From the NCBI RefSeq assembly GCF_002423035.1, contig NZ_DIUM01000118.1, positions 1 to 41,919 on the forward strand: 41,919 bases of DNA, in the 5' to 3' direction. Position 1 is the stretch's first letter, and every line of letters starts with the position of its first letter. The DNA comes from Thiocapsa sp. UBA6158 (lineage in GTDB: Bacteria > Pseudomonadota > Gammaproteobacteria > Chromatiales > Chromatiaceae). A program made the translations under genes and the position numbers. The notes beneath the pieces are model-generated. The model did not search any database. It was given only the letters and a program-made list of their open reading frames with translations, and was not told the DNA's origin. This document shows positions 1-7,782 of the stretch, in pieces.

Positions 1-11
1 TCAAAGTTGTG

Positions 12-17
12 TATAAT
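12..17 (+). promoter_or_regulatory. Candidate -10 box at window edge
   Basis: A perfect TATAAT hexamer lies in the sequence GTATAATGGG. The matching -35 box would lie outside the window, so the promoter cannot be confirmed. Downstream, an 8-bp stem (42-49 with 57-64, loop of 7) could fold in the transcript. No plus-strand gene follows, so the product, if any, is unknown. Confidence 0.3.
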
Positions 18-203
18 GGGATGCGTCTAAGGAGCGTATCGCGTCCGGCCGCCTGAGCCGGACGTGAGGCGCTTGCACGAGCGCTTCGTTTCATTTGATC
101 GGTACGCAGTGGGCATCGCCATCGATGCGGCGGCCTGCGCCGCGACGTGAAACGCGTCGCGGCTTTTGCTGGGTCTCGAAAGGGCCTTGATGCAGGTGCC
201 GAT

Positions 204-383
204 CTACTCGTTCGCCTCGACGACCGCACCCGTGCCGTCCGGCCCGATGACGATCACCAATTTGCCGAGCGTCGGGTGGCGCGCGGTCACCACGGTGAAT
301 GCGGGTAGACGCATTTCGCCGATCAACTCGCTTTCGTCCTTCAGGTCTGAAATCAGCGCTGCTTCGGCTTCCAAAAGACGCAT
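204..383 (-). CDS. Small hypothetical protein (59 aa)
   Basis: I do not recognise this protein. The 59-codon ORF starts at ATG (383-381) with a purine-rich GGGGACAA stretch just upstream as a possible ribosome binding site, and ends at TAG. The first 25 residues are acidic and helix-like (MRLLEAEAALISDLKDESEL). The rest reads like two beta strands (FTVVTARH, KLVIVIGPDG) followed by an acidic tail. It is shorter than ordinary ORF cut-offs and has no long competing ORF with better composition. It sits upstream of nothing obvious and is separated from its neighbours by a palindromic element at 411-497. A real small gene is plausible but unproven. Confidence 0.45.
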   Translation of the reverse strand: MRLLEAEAALISDLKDESELIGEMRLPAFTVVTARHPTLGKLVIVIGPDGTGAVVEANE

Positions 384-410
384 CTGTTGTCCCCGATCCT
401 GTTGTGGGCC

Positions 411-497
411 TAAACCGCGTCAGGCGCGACATGCCATGTCTTTAGCGGGAGCGAAACCCCCTGAAGATCGCCGAGACGCCGTGCACGACGCGGTTTA
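411..497. repeat. 87-bp element with CCGCGTC inverted ends (copy 1)
   Basis: The element begins TAAACCGCGTC (411-421) and ends with the exact reverse complement GACGCGGTTTA (487-497). The same terminal core recurs at 524-604 and 3417-3506 with nearly the same element length. It lies in noncoding DNA between the small ORF and the GlcG/HbpS-like gene. It could be a MITE-like element or a structured RNA/terminator cassette. Confidence 0.6.
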
Positions 498-523
498 GAC
501 ATTTTCGGATAATGACCCATCCC

Positions 524-604
524 GAGCCGCGTCGCGCCGAGATCGTTTGTCGAACTGACAACGATGTTCCTACGATCCGACTCGAATCCAACCGGACGCG
601 GCTC
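524..604. repeat. 81-bp element with CCGCGTC inverted ends (copy 2)
   Basis: The element begins GAGCCGCGTC (524-533) and ends GACGCGGCTC (595-604), an exact 10-bp inverted repeat. Inside it, ATCGTTTGTC and GACAACGAT form a second stem with one bulged base. It ends four bases before the stop codon of the minus-strand gene at 609-1100, so it would lie in that gene's 3' untranslated RNA and could act as its terminator. Confidence 0.55.
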
Positions 605-608
605 AGCC

Positions 609-1100
609 CTACATCGCCATATCCAGGTCGTCCTGGATCTCGGCAATCCCGGCGAGCGCACATTCCTCGTCGGTCTCCCCGGAGGGTGCGCCGCTGACGC
701 CGACCCCGGCCACCAGCGACGAGCCGCCGAGCAGGACAGGAACCCCGCCTGCGGACATCACCAGACCCTCGACACGCCCGATCGGCGTATCGGCACGGTC
801 GGCCATGGCCGAGGTCGCGGCGTTGAAGTTCACTGCGGTGAAGGCCTTCATCTTGCTGATCGGCACCGTGATGGGCGCGGCGATGGTGTCGCGGAGCGTC
901 ACCTGCACCGTGCCTTCGCGGTCGACCACGGTCACGGCGATCTGGATCCCTTTCTCGCGACATTCCTCGATCGCCCCTTGCGCGATCTTTACCGCCGCAT
1001 CCATCGACAGACGCTGCAACGGAACCACCATCGGACCATCGGCGATGGCCGGTCCGCAGATCGACACGGCGGCGATGAGTGCGGGAATCGTTTTTTTCAT
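609..1100 (-). CDS. Secreted GlcG/HbpS-like heme-binding family protein
   Basis: This 163-aa protein has a Sec signal peptide (MKKTIPALIAAVSICGPAIA) followed by a GlcG/HbpS (DUF336) domain. Typical features are the early helix with AAVKIAQGAIEECREKG, the strand IAVTVVDREG, the KAFTAVNF segment and the GGVPVLLGG glycine-rich turn. Members bind heme or small ligands, and the exported forms act in the periplasm. The ATG at 1100-1098 follows a strong AGGAGGAGAC ribosome binding site; longer in-frame starts upstream would bury the signal peptide and were rejected. It is 70 bp downstream of the stop of ispG on the same strand but is probably an independent gene. Its ligand cannot be told from sequence. 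Confidence 0.85.
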   Translation of the reverse strand: MKKTIPALIAAVSICGPAIADGPMVVPLQRLSMDAAVKIAQGAIEECREKGIQIAVTVVDREGTVQVTLRDTIAAPITVPISKMKAFTAVNFNAATSAMADRADTPIGRVEGLVMSAGGVPVLLGGSSLVAGVGVSGAPSGETDEECALAGIAEIQDDLDMAM

Positions 1101-1170
1101 GTCTCCTCCTCTGTTGCACACTGGTCGTTTTTTCTCCGAAATGATCGGAGTGGACCCGATCGACGTCCCG

Positions 1171-2403
<1,233 letters not shown>

Positions 2404-2430
2404 AGTGCCTTTGCCGCCGCAGCGGCCCTG

Positions 2431-3315
2431 TCAGTTGGTCGGAGTCGGGCGTTGATCCGACGAGGGCAATGGGGAACGCAGACCCTGTATGATCGCGACA
2501 TACTGCGGGTCATCTTGAGGGATCAGTCCGTGGCGGACCAGAAAATCGATGATGACCAGGTTGCAGTTGAGCTTGAAGTCATGGGTCTCGCGGACGATCT
2601 GCGCGACCTCCTTCACCGGCAGGCGATAGAAGGTTTCCACCTCCCCGTCGGTGCAGCGCGGCTCGAACTCCTCGGGAAGCTCGAGATCGTAGCAGAACAT
2701 GACATCCGGCTTCAGTCCGCGATCCGAATCGCGACAGTAGGTGACGGCTCCGACGGCCACCGCCCGGTCTACAAGGGTAGGGGGCATGCCGGCCTCCTCC
2801 GCGCATTCCTTGCGCAGATTCTCGACCAGAGCGATGCCGTGGGGCAACCCGCCCGCAACAAGGTTATCCAGGCGACCGGGGTAGAGCTTGCGATCCGCGG
2901 AGCGCCGACCGATCCACATCTCGATCCCGCGCGCGGTCCGCACGAAGCCGTTCAGATGCTGACCGAAGGCACGCATCCCGAAGAAGGGCGCGCAGGCCCG
3001 GTCGACCAGACAACGTGCCGCCTCGCGCCCGCCTGCAGTGACGGGGTATTGCTCGCCGTGCAGATAGGGGATCACGCCCTCGTCGACGAGCCCTCGCGAC
3101 ACCTCGGCCAGCGCCAAGGTGCAGCCCTCGAAGTCATCCGGCGTCTCGACCCACTCGACCGCCGTCTCCGTGACGCGAAACTGTGTTGGCCAGCGCCGAA
3201 GCGCCTCGGCGGCACTGCGCCGCAGGCTCCCGAGACGCTCGCCCCTCCGGATGAAGGGCACAAATACAGCCGGCTCCCAGTCATTGCAGGCATAAATCTT
3301 ATCGAGATAGCTCAT
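2431..3315 (-). CDS. DUF4743-Nudix hydrolase family protein
   Basis: This 294-aa protein has an N-terminal DUF4743-like half (about 1-120) and a C-terminal Nudix domain. This is the architecture of the thiamine-pyrophosphokinase-related Nudix proteins (Tnr3 N-terminal type). The Nudix box region is GGLPHGIALVENLRKECAEEAG at about residues 154-175. The core KECAEEAG keeps the metal-binding glutamates, with Lys in place of the usual Arg. Family members hydrolyse damaged or oxidised thiamine diphosphates; the activity here is inferred. The ATG is at 3315-3313. The ribosome binding site is weak, and a copy of the GACGCGGTT repeat core lies in the leader (3322-3331). Confidence 0.85.
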   Translation of the reverse strand: MSYLDKIYACNDWEPAVFVPFIRRGERLGSLRRSAAEALRRWPTQFRVTETAVEWVETPDDFEGCTLALAEVSRGLVDEGVIPYLHGEQYPVTAGGREAARCLVDRACAPFFGMRAFGQHLNGFVRTARGIEMWIGRRSADRKLYPGRLDNLVAGGLPHGIALVENLRKECAEEAGMPPTLVDRAVAVGAVTYCRDSDRGLKPDVMFCYDLELPEEFEPRCTDGEVETFYRLPVKEVAQIVRETHDFKLNCNLVIIDFLVRHGLIPQDDPQYVAIIQGLRSPLPSSDQRPTPTN

Positions 3316-3416
3316 GGGTGAACCGCGTCCAGAGTGAAATCCGACCGTTAAGGGTCAAGCCAGCACCACCTCCTGCACATGCCTCGGCAGGATGCGGTTC
3401 GGTCTTGGAAAACATC

Positions 3417-3506
3417 TTAAAACCGCGTCCGCTCCGACGCCTGTCGATGACTTCGAGAGTGAGTCCGGGTGACGACCGAGCTTATCGCCAAGAGACGCGG
3501 TTTTAA
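3417..3506. repeat. 90-bp element with CCGCGTC inverted ends (copy 3)
   Basis: The ends TTAAAACCGCGTC (3417-3429) and GACGCGGTTTTAA (3494-3506) are an exact 13-bp inverted repeat. The right end overlaps the stop codon of mazG, so the element lies immediately in the 3' end of the mazG message. Internal sequence resembles copy 1 near the left end. A further single end-like sequence (AACCGCGTCC) lies at 3322-3331. Confidence 0.6.
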
Positions 3507-4303
3507 CGCTCCTCGGATTTGATGAGGTTCCACAGCCGTTCCATCTCCTCGCGCACCGCAACACTCGGCGACTGGCCGCCGGCGCGCAGACACACCTCGA
3601 CACGCCCGAAGCGTCGTTCGAAACGGTGGTTCGCCGCCCGCAGCGCCTGCTCGGCGTCCACGCCCATATGACGGGCCAGGTTCACGCAAGAGAACAGCAG
3701 ATCGCCGACCTCATGGACCCGCTCGGTGGGCTCGGCGTGGGCGCGCAGCGTCTCGCGACACTCCTGCAGCTCTTCGAGCACCTTGTCGAAGACCTCTTCC
3801 ATCTCGTCCCAATCGAAGCCGACGACCGCCGCGCGCTTCTGCAGCTTCTCGGCCCGTACCAAGGCGGGGAGGGCTTGAGCAACCCCTTCGAGCACGCTCC
3901 CCACCGGTCGCTGACGCTTGCTTGCGCGCTCCGCCGCCTTCTCGCGCTCCCAGTTCGCCCGCACCGCTTCCTCGTCCTCGAGCGTCGCATCCCCGAAGAC
4001 ATGCGGATGACGGCGGATCATCTTCTCGCTGATCGACTGCACCACGTCGGGGAAGGCGAAGCTGCCTTGCTCCTCGGCGATCCGCGCGTGATAGACCACC
4101 TGCAACAGCAGGTCGCCCAGTTCTTCACGCAGCTCCTTCATATCCTCGTTCTCGATCGCCTCGGCGACCTCGTAGGCCTCCTCCAAGGTGAAGGGCAGGA
4201 TGCTGCGGAACGTCTGCTCCTGATCCCAGGGGCAGCCGTCCTGCGGATCGCGCAGGCGCGCGACGATCGCGATGAGATCGGCAATGGAGTCGTGTCGGTT
4301 CAT
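3503..4303 (-). CDS. mazG: Nucleoside triphosphate pyrophosphohydrolase MazG
   Basis: MazG hydrolyses (d)NTPs to monophosphates and pyrophosphate, and is linked to nucleotide-pool cleaning and to (p)ppGpp metabolism. The 266-aa protein matches the tandem two-domain form (E. coli length about 263). Domain 1 opens with LRDPQDGCPWDQEQTFRSI and carries the metal-binding helices EEAYEVAEAI and ELREELGDLLLQVVYH. Domain 2 has EELQECRE and HEVGDLLFSCVNLARHMG. The start is ATG at 4303. Its stop codon lies inside the right arm of the palindromic element at 3417-3506. No operon partner is obvious. Confidence 0.96.
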   Translation of the reverse strand: MNRHDSIADLIAIVARLRDPQDGCPWDQEQTFRSILPFTLEEAYEVAEAIENEDMKELREELGDLLLQVVYHARIAEEQGSFAFPDVVQSISEKMIRRHPHVFGDATLEDEEAVRANWEREKAAERASKRQRPVGSVLEGVAQALPALVRAEKLQKRAAVVGFDWDEMEEVFDKVLEELQECRETLRAHAEPTERVHEVGDLLFSCVNLARHMGVDAEQALRAANHRFERRFGRVEVCLRAGGQSPSVAVREEMERLWNLIKSEER

Positions 4304-4384
4304 GGTTTCGGGTCGTCGAACATTGGGCGGATGAGATGGCCGAGGCGACCCGCGGCCAAGCAGTGTACGCCGTCGGACGGATCC

Positions 4385-4735
4385 TCAGACGAATCCATCA
4401 AAGGCCAGACCGAGCAGAATCGAGCCGATTCCGCCCCATTTCCAGTAGGCGCGTGGAATGCCGATGATCTCGTCGGGTCTGGAGCGGCTCGGGTCACGCA
4501 CGATCGCGTACAGGTGCGGTCCGGCCAGGAACCAGGGCAAAAAACCGAACAAGGTCGGCACCGCGAGCCAAAGCGGCACAGGCTCGTTCAGAAAGAGCGC
4601 GACGACCAGGACCGGCCAAGCGAGGAGATAGGCCGCGGTCAACTTGGCGTCGAGCGTTTTGTTGGATGTCGTCGCGAAGGTCAGGAGCGCGATGGTTCCC
4701 CAAGCGGCGACGATCAGGATGAGGAGGATGCGCAT
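4385..4735 (-). CDS. Small integral membrane protein
   Basis: This 116-aa protein has three or four hydrophobic segments: about residues 1-22 (MRILLILIVAAWGTIALLTF), 33-50, 56-72 and a weaker C-terminal one (GIGSILLGLAF). A basic loop, VRDPSRSRPDEI, lies between the last two. I do not recognise the family. The ATG at 4735 places a hydrophobic helix at the N-terminus; the ribosome binding site (TCCTTCGG region) is poor, so a slightly different start is possible. It lies 81 bp upstream of mazG on the same strand. Confidence 0.65.
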   Translation of the reverse strand: MRILLILIVAAWGTIALLTFATTSNKTLDAKLTAAYLLAWPVLVVALFLNEPVPLWLAVPTLFGFLPWFLAGPHLYAIVRDPSRSRPDEIIGIPRAYWKWGGIGSILLGLAFDGFV

Positions 4736-5139
4736 GGTCTGACGCCGAAGGATGGTGGTCGCTGCAAGACGCCGGCACGACAACCCGGATTCGGGGTCGT
4801 CTGCCCTTCGATTCGCGGATCCCGCCCGAGTCCCGGACCTCAAGATGCGCGGTCCAGCTTGGACGTATGACCCGAGCCGATGGTAGCGGATGCCTGGGGC
4901 AGCGGTCCAGCAACCGCGTCGACCCGGATCCGGCCGAGGCCGCGCCCCGAGGCTTCCGCCCGACCACACACCGCATTGGCATTACGAACAAAATAGCGCG
5001 GGGCGCTTGACAATGACCCTCCGGATCCGGAAGATACGCGGCTCGGTGGTGGCGGCAACAATCGTCCCGCCAACGCTCAATCAGTCCGCAGGCATGCCGG
5101 ACTGGATAGAGCCTCCACGGATGGAGCGCCAAACTTCAA
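4736..5139. other. Intergenic region upstream of tRNA-Arg
   Basis: About 400 bp without a supported gene. It contains a TTGACA hexamer at 5007-5012 with AAGATA 18 bp downstream, a possible promoter for the tRNA gene, though it would give a leader of roughly 100 nt. A sequence AACCGCGTCGAC near 4912 resembles one end of the palindromic elements but has no partner. Short ORFs here have poor starts. Confidence 0.4.
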
Positions 5140-5216
5140 GCGCCCGTAGCTCAGCTGGATAGAGTACCTGGCTACGAACCAGGTGGTCGGAGGTTCGAAT
5201 CCTTCCGGGCGCGCCA
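5140..5216 (+). tRNA. tRNA-Arg (anticodon ACG)
   Basis: A 77-nt cloverleaf. The acceptor stem GCGCCCG pairs with CGGGCGC, followed by discriminator G and encoded CCA. The anticodon arm CCTGG-CTACGAA-CCAGG exposes ACG, and the T arm contains GGTTCGAATCC. It is the integration target of the element to its right: its 3' 48 bases are duplicated at 14099-14146. The gene is intact because the element supplies the same sequence. Confidence 0.97.
5169..5216 (+). repeat. Left attachment site (attL), 48-bp direct repeat
   Basis: The 48 bases from the anticodon stem to the CCA end of tRNA-Arg are identical to 14099-14146. The flanking bases differ on both sides (C versus A before, T versus A after), so 48 bp is the exact repeat length. 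This is the classic signature of tyrosine-recombinase integration into a tRNA gene. Confidence 0.95.
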
Positions 5217-5223
5217 TAAAAAC

Positions 5224-5255
5224 AAGGGGTTACTCGAATAACCGAGTAACCCCTT
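5224..5255 (+). terminator. Terminator of tRNA-Arg, element-supplied
   Basis: A perfect 13-bp stem (AAGGGGTTACTCG at 5224-5236 with its complement at 5243-5255, 6-nt loop AATAAC) lies 7 bp after the tRNA. The T tract is short (CTTCTGCTTTT), so it may work in both directions. It lies inside the element, meaning the insertion brought its own replacement terminator. The probable original one now sits beyond attR at 14156. Confidence 0.75.
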
Positions 5256-5273
5256 CTGCTTTTCAGGCACTTC

Positions 5274-5294
5274 CGTCCCCGCTCGGTCCCCGTT
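5274..5294. promoter_or_regulatory. Candidate integrase arm-type sites, left end
   Basis: Two GTCCCCG motifs start at 5275 and 5286, exactly 11 bp apart. The same tandem pair with the same 11-bp spacing occurs at the other end of the element (13954 and 13965), and an inverted copy lies at 14002-14011. Paired repeats near both att sites are typical arm-binding sites of lambda-type integrases. The role is inferred. Confidence 0.5.
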
Positions 5295-5583
5295 TGGTCG
5301 TGCTCTTGAGGCGATTCGCTCGCCCCGGTCTGCTGTCGTCGGAGGCTCACCCCGGACCAGCGACGAGGCTGTTCGTGGATTCTGACTGCGCAAGTTTGCG
5401 CAGTGAGATTTCGCCGGGCACCCCGAGTGCACTCGCCCCTGACCAGCCGCGCGACCTTAGCTTTTCTTAACCGATCGGCTGGCCCGGTTGCGGGTGCCGT
5501 TAGTGCGATCCATCGCCCGGCGCTCGCCGCGCGCTCCACGGGCTTGCTGTGCGGTCTCGGGGCCTGTCCCTGCTCCGGTCTCG

Positions 5584-5859
5584 TCACGGTGACGCGCTAT
5601 CAGGCTCGGCACCATCCTCGGCTGTCTGCGTGACTGTCACGCGAGCCGCTTGCAGTCTCCGCAGCAATTCAGCCGACAGCGCCGCGAAGTCATGCGGGAG
5701 CTTGCGCCGGTAGCTGTAGAGCAGCGCCTCGATGACCAGGGAATCGGCGGCTTTGAGCAGTGCCGCTTCGTCGTCCATCAGCAAGGTGACGGCACGCGCG
5801 CGAAGGTCCGCGCGTCGCTGTGCCGGTGTGCGTGCCGGTCGTTTTTGTGTCTCGGTCAT
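5584..5859 (-). CDS. Hypothetical element protein (91 aa)
   Basis: I do not recognise this protein. It starts MTETQKRPARTPAQRRADLR, a basic N-terminal stretch, followed by predicted helices (LLMDDEAALLKAADSLVIEALLYSYRRKL and DFAALSAELLRRLQAA). An all-helical DNA-binding or adaptor protein is possible. A GTG start five codons upstream (at 5874) is an alternative that would begin inside one of the GTGACTGTCAC palindromes. It is the last gene of the element in transcription order, downstream of terS and separated from it by a strong hairpin and three palindromes. Confidence 0.55.
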   Translation of the reverse strand: MTETQKRPARTPAQRRADLRARAVTLLMDDEAALLKAADSLVIEALLYSYRRKLPHDFAALSAELLRRLQAARVTVTQTAEDGAEPDSASP

Positions 5860-5935
5860 GTGCGTGACTGTCACGGGGGATGGGTGCCCTCAGTATCGTG
5901 ACTGTCACGGAAGCATGCAAGCGTGTGACTGTCAC
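5630..5935. repeat. Four copies of GTGACTGTCAC
   Basis: The 11-bp interrupted palindrome GTGAC-T-GTCAC occurs at 5630-5640, 5864-5874, 5898-5908 and 5925-5935, always with T in the centre on the plus strand. A variant with the arms in the other order (CGTCACGGTGACG) lies at 5582-5594. Three copies cluster upstream of the 91-aa gene, and one lies inside it near the 3' end. They look like binding sites for a dimeric regulator of the element. Confidence 0.6.
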
Positions 5936-6059
5936 GGGCGGACAGTCGGCTAGGTGCAGTTGCTGTTTGAGGCGGATGCCTGTCGGAAGGCGAGACCCGA
6001 TCGGCGAGCGATTCGGACAGCCCAAACTTGAGTTTTCGTGAGCAGATCCAGCGGCGGAC

Positions 6060-6081
6060 ATCTCCTCAGAAATGAGGAGAT
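6060..6081 (-). terminator. GAAA-loop hairpin downstream of terS
   Basis: A perfect 9-bp stem (6060-6068 with 6073-6081) with a GAAA loop as read on the plus strand lies 21 bp beyond the stop of the terS gene. An outer GGCGG/CCGCC stem extends it. There is no T tract on either strand, so it may be a factor-assisted terminator, an RNA stabiliser, or part of a packaging site near the terminase gene. Confidence 0.45.
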
Positions 6082-6102
6082 CCCTGCCGCCGTTGGCTGC
6101 CG

Positions 6103-6501
6103 CTACCCCACGAACCGAACGCGGACCTCCGAGACAATCGGCCCGCCGTTCGCGCCCGTGATCTCGGTGCGGCTGATGAAATCGCCCTGACTCTTACCCA
6201 GCAGCTCGGATGCCTTGAGCCGGTCCTTCATGTCCTCGTCCTTCGATCGAGCAACCAGCGTCCAAAACGCTTGGCGCTCTTGGCGGGTCATGATCGCCGC
6301 GGAGGTTGTCGCGAGGCGCAGCTTCTCGATAGCGGCCTTGATACTGGGTTTTCCTAGGTTCTCAGCGCCTTGGGGATCAGGCTTCTTGTAGCCCGCTTGA
6401 CGAGCCGCATCGAGCGCATTCCCGCCGTTGGACGAGTAAGCCTCGCAGAACCGCCTCTGCCTCTCGGTCAGCCCATCCGCCCAGTCCGTAGGTCCATTCA
6501 T
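6103..6501 (-). CDS. Phage terminase small subunit (TerS)
   Basis: TerS proteins recognise viral DNA and deliver it to the large terminase for packaging. The 132-aa protein begins LTERQRRFCEAYSSNGGNALDAARQAGYK, the recognisable helix-turn-helix start of the terminase_2 (XtmA) family. A helical section (SIKAAIEKLRL, QERQAFWTLVARS) and the late element KASELLGKSQGDFISR follow. The ATG at 6501 overlaps the stop of the upstream winged-helix gene (ATGA) and has GAGGG upstream; an in-frame ATG at 6522 is less likely. No large subunit is encoded nearby. In satellites such as PICIs, a stand-alone TerS redirects a helper phage's packaging motor. That role is inferred here. Confidence 0.85.
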   Translation of the reverse strand: MNGPTDWADGLTERQRRFCEAYSSNGGNALDAARQAGYKKPDPQGAENLGKPSIKAAIEKLRLATTSAAIMTRQERQAFWTLVARSKDEDMKDRLKASELLGKSQGDFISRTEITGANGGPIVSEVRVRFVG

Positions 6502-6830
6502 GTCCAAGCCCTCGATAGCCATTCGTTCGCGGTCGGTGCGGGGCTCGCGATGAGATGCCGCGCTTCACGGTCTTGCGGGACTCGCCGGATCTCGGATCGG
6601 CCAGACCAGCGGTACAGCTTGGCGGGATAGCGCACGTTGGATCTGTCTCGACGCTCCGTGGTCCCGGCAGTGCGGATAACCCCGCCAGCCACGAGCCAAG
6701 CCAGCGCGCCCCGCACCCGGTATTCCTCGCAACCGAGCCCGTCCGCAATGTCGATGGTGCTGAAGACCTCGACCTCGAATCGACGACGAATCAGATCGAG
6801 GACATCGGCGCGGGTGACTCGGCTTTGCAT
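6498..6830 (-). CDS. Winged-helix-type DNA-binding protein
   Basis: A 110-aa protein. The first 60 residues (VTRADVLDLIRRRF, FSTIDIADGLGCEEYRVRGALAWLVAGGVIRTAG) form a winged-helix layout: helix, helix-turn-helix, then a wing with TTERRDRSNVRYPAKLYRW. The C-terminus is basic and less ordered. The start ATG at 6830 has a perfect GGAGG ribosome binding site. It is translationally coupled to terS by a 4-base ATGA overlap, so it may regulate the terS module or help packaging specificity. The exact family was not recognised. Confidence 0.7.
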   Translation of the reverse strand: MQSRVTRADVLDLIRRRFEVEVFSTIDIADGLGCEEYRVRGALAWLVAGGVIRTAGTTERRDRSNVRYPAKLYRWSGRSEIRRVPQDREARHLIASPAPTANEWLSRAWT

Positions 6831-6896
6831 GGCGGACCTCCGGTGATTCGACCTCCGCATTTTACGCGCCCGGTCGGAGCCGGGCGCATTCGCCGA

Positions 6897-7667
6897 TCAG
6901 AAGGTTCGACCATGCAACAAGTTGGAGACCTCAAGCGAAGGACTCCAACGCTTCCGATCCCCGCCGTGCACACGCATTGCGCCGGACACTTCCACGATGA
7001 CACCCTCGGCGATCAGGGCCAGCTCGGACAGCGCCCCGGTCCATGCGCCCTCGACCGCTCCGCTCCATCGACGCTCGGCCTGGGCATGACGGTCGGTTGC
7101 CTCGGATAGTGCCGTCTCCAGCCGATTCAGCTCGGCCGCGGTACGGCTCGCCAGACCTGACAGTCCTTCGATGTCGGCGTCCAGCAAGGCCAGCGTCGCC
7201 CCGTCAGTGTCGCGCTCGTCGCCCGCCAGCCGACGCGCGATCACCGACTGACGATCGGCCGTGAGGCTGCTCAGGCGCGTCTGTTGGCCCGTCAGCCGCT
7301 CGCGGACGGCTTCGACCTCGACGCGCAGTGCCGCCAGCTCGCGACGCGCCCGCGCAACGCCCACGGCCCACTGCGCTTGGATGCGTGGCTCGGGCAACGG
7401 GCCGATGCGCTGAAGGATCTGCGCAACGCCCGCGGAGACCTCCCCCGCGACCTCGGCGATCAGCTCGCCGGCCTCGGCTTCGATGCGCTGCTCGTCGGCG
7501 GCTTGGCGCTCCTGCGCTGCAACCTGCGCGGCTTCGAGTTCGTTCTGTGCGGTGAGTAGATCCGCACGCGCGGTGCTGGCGTCGGCGCCGTCCTCGAGGC
7601 GCCGGTCGATCTCGGCTTGAGCGCGCCGGACTTTGCGGGAGGCTTGTTCGGTTTGTGAAATCGTCAC
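6897..7667 (-). CDS. Coiled-coil protein of unknown function
   Basis: This 256-aa protein is dominated by long charged helices: EIDRRLEDGADASTARADLL, QVAAQERQAADEQRIEAEAG and RARRELAALRVEVEAVRERL, plus the later segment AELNRLETALSEATDRHAQAERR. Most of residues 5-215 look like coiled coil. The C-terminal 40 residues are more globular and end in a basic tail. The start is GTG at 7667, placed by AAAGGAA upstream; no good ATG is available. It lies between the small unknown genes and the winged-helix/terS pair. A scaffold-like or DNA-organising role is possible but not shown. Confidence 0.65.
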   Translation of the reverse strand: MTISQTEQASRKVRRAQAEIDRRLEDGADASTARADLLTAQNELEAAQVAAQERQAADEQRIEAEAGELIAEVAGEVSAGVAQILQRIGPLPEPRIQAQWAVGVARARRELAALRVEVEAVRERLTGQQTRLSSLTADRQSVIARRLAGDERDTDGATLALLDADIEGLSGLASRTAAELNRLETALSEATDRHAQAERRWSGAVEGAWTGALSELALIAEGVIVEVSGAMRVHGGDRKRWSPSLEVSNLLHGRTF

Positions 7668-7693
7668 GTTTTCGTTCCTTTCGGTTGGTGTGA

Positions 7694-7713
7694 GGGCAGG
7701 GGTACCCCTGCCC
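7694..7713. promoter_or_regulatory. Perfect 20-bp palindrome upstream of the coiled-coil gene
   Basis: GGGCAGGGGT is followed directly by its exact complement. It lies 27 bp upstream of the GTG start of the coiled-coil gene and 70 bp downstream of the stop of the 182-aa gene. It could be an operator or, as RNA, a strong hairpin separating the two genes. There is no adjacent T tract. Confidence 0.45.
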
Positions 7714-7782
7714 GGTTGGGAGTGATCCGGGGCGCCGATTCGGTGCCGCGGGTCTAAGGTTTTCCTAGGTTTTCGCCTGCGG

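Noticed and set aside
5081..5587. Minus-strand ORFs across tRNA-Arg containing the GRIRTSDHLVRSQVLYPAELRA-type motif
   Set aside because: This is the well-known antisense translation of a tRNA gene; the tRNA explains it fully.
6347..7771. GGTTTTCCTAGGTT occurring at 6347-6360 (inside terS) and 7758-7771 (between genes)
   Set aside because: Only two copies, one inside a conserved coding segment; too little to call a repeat family.
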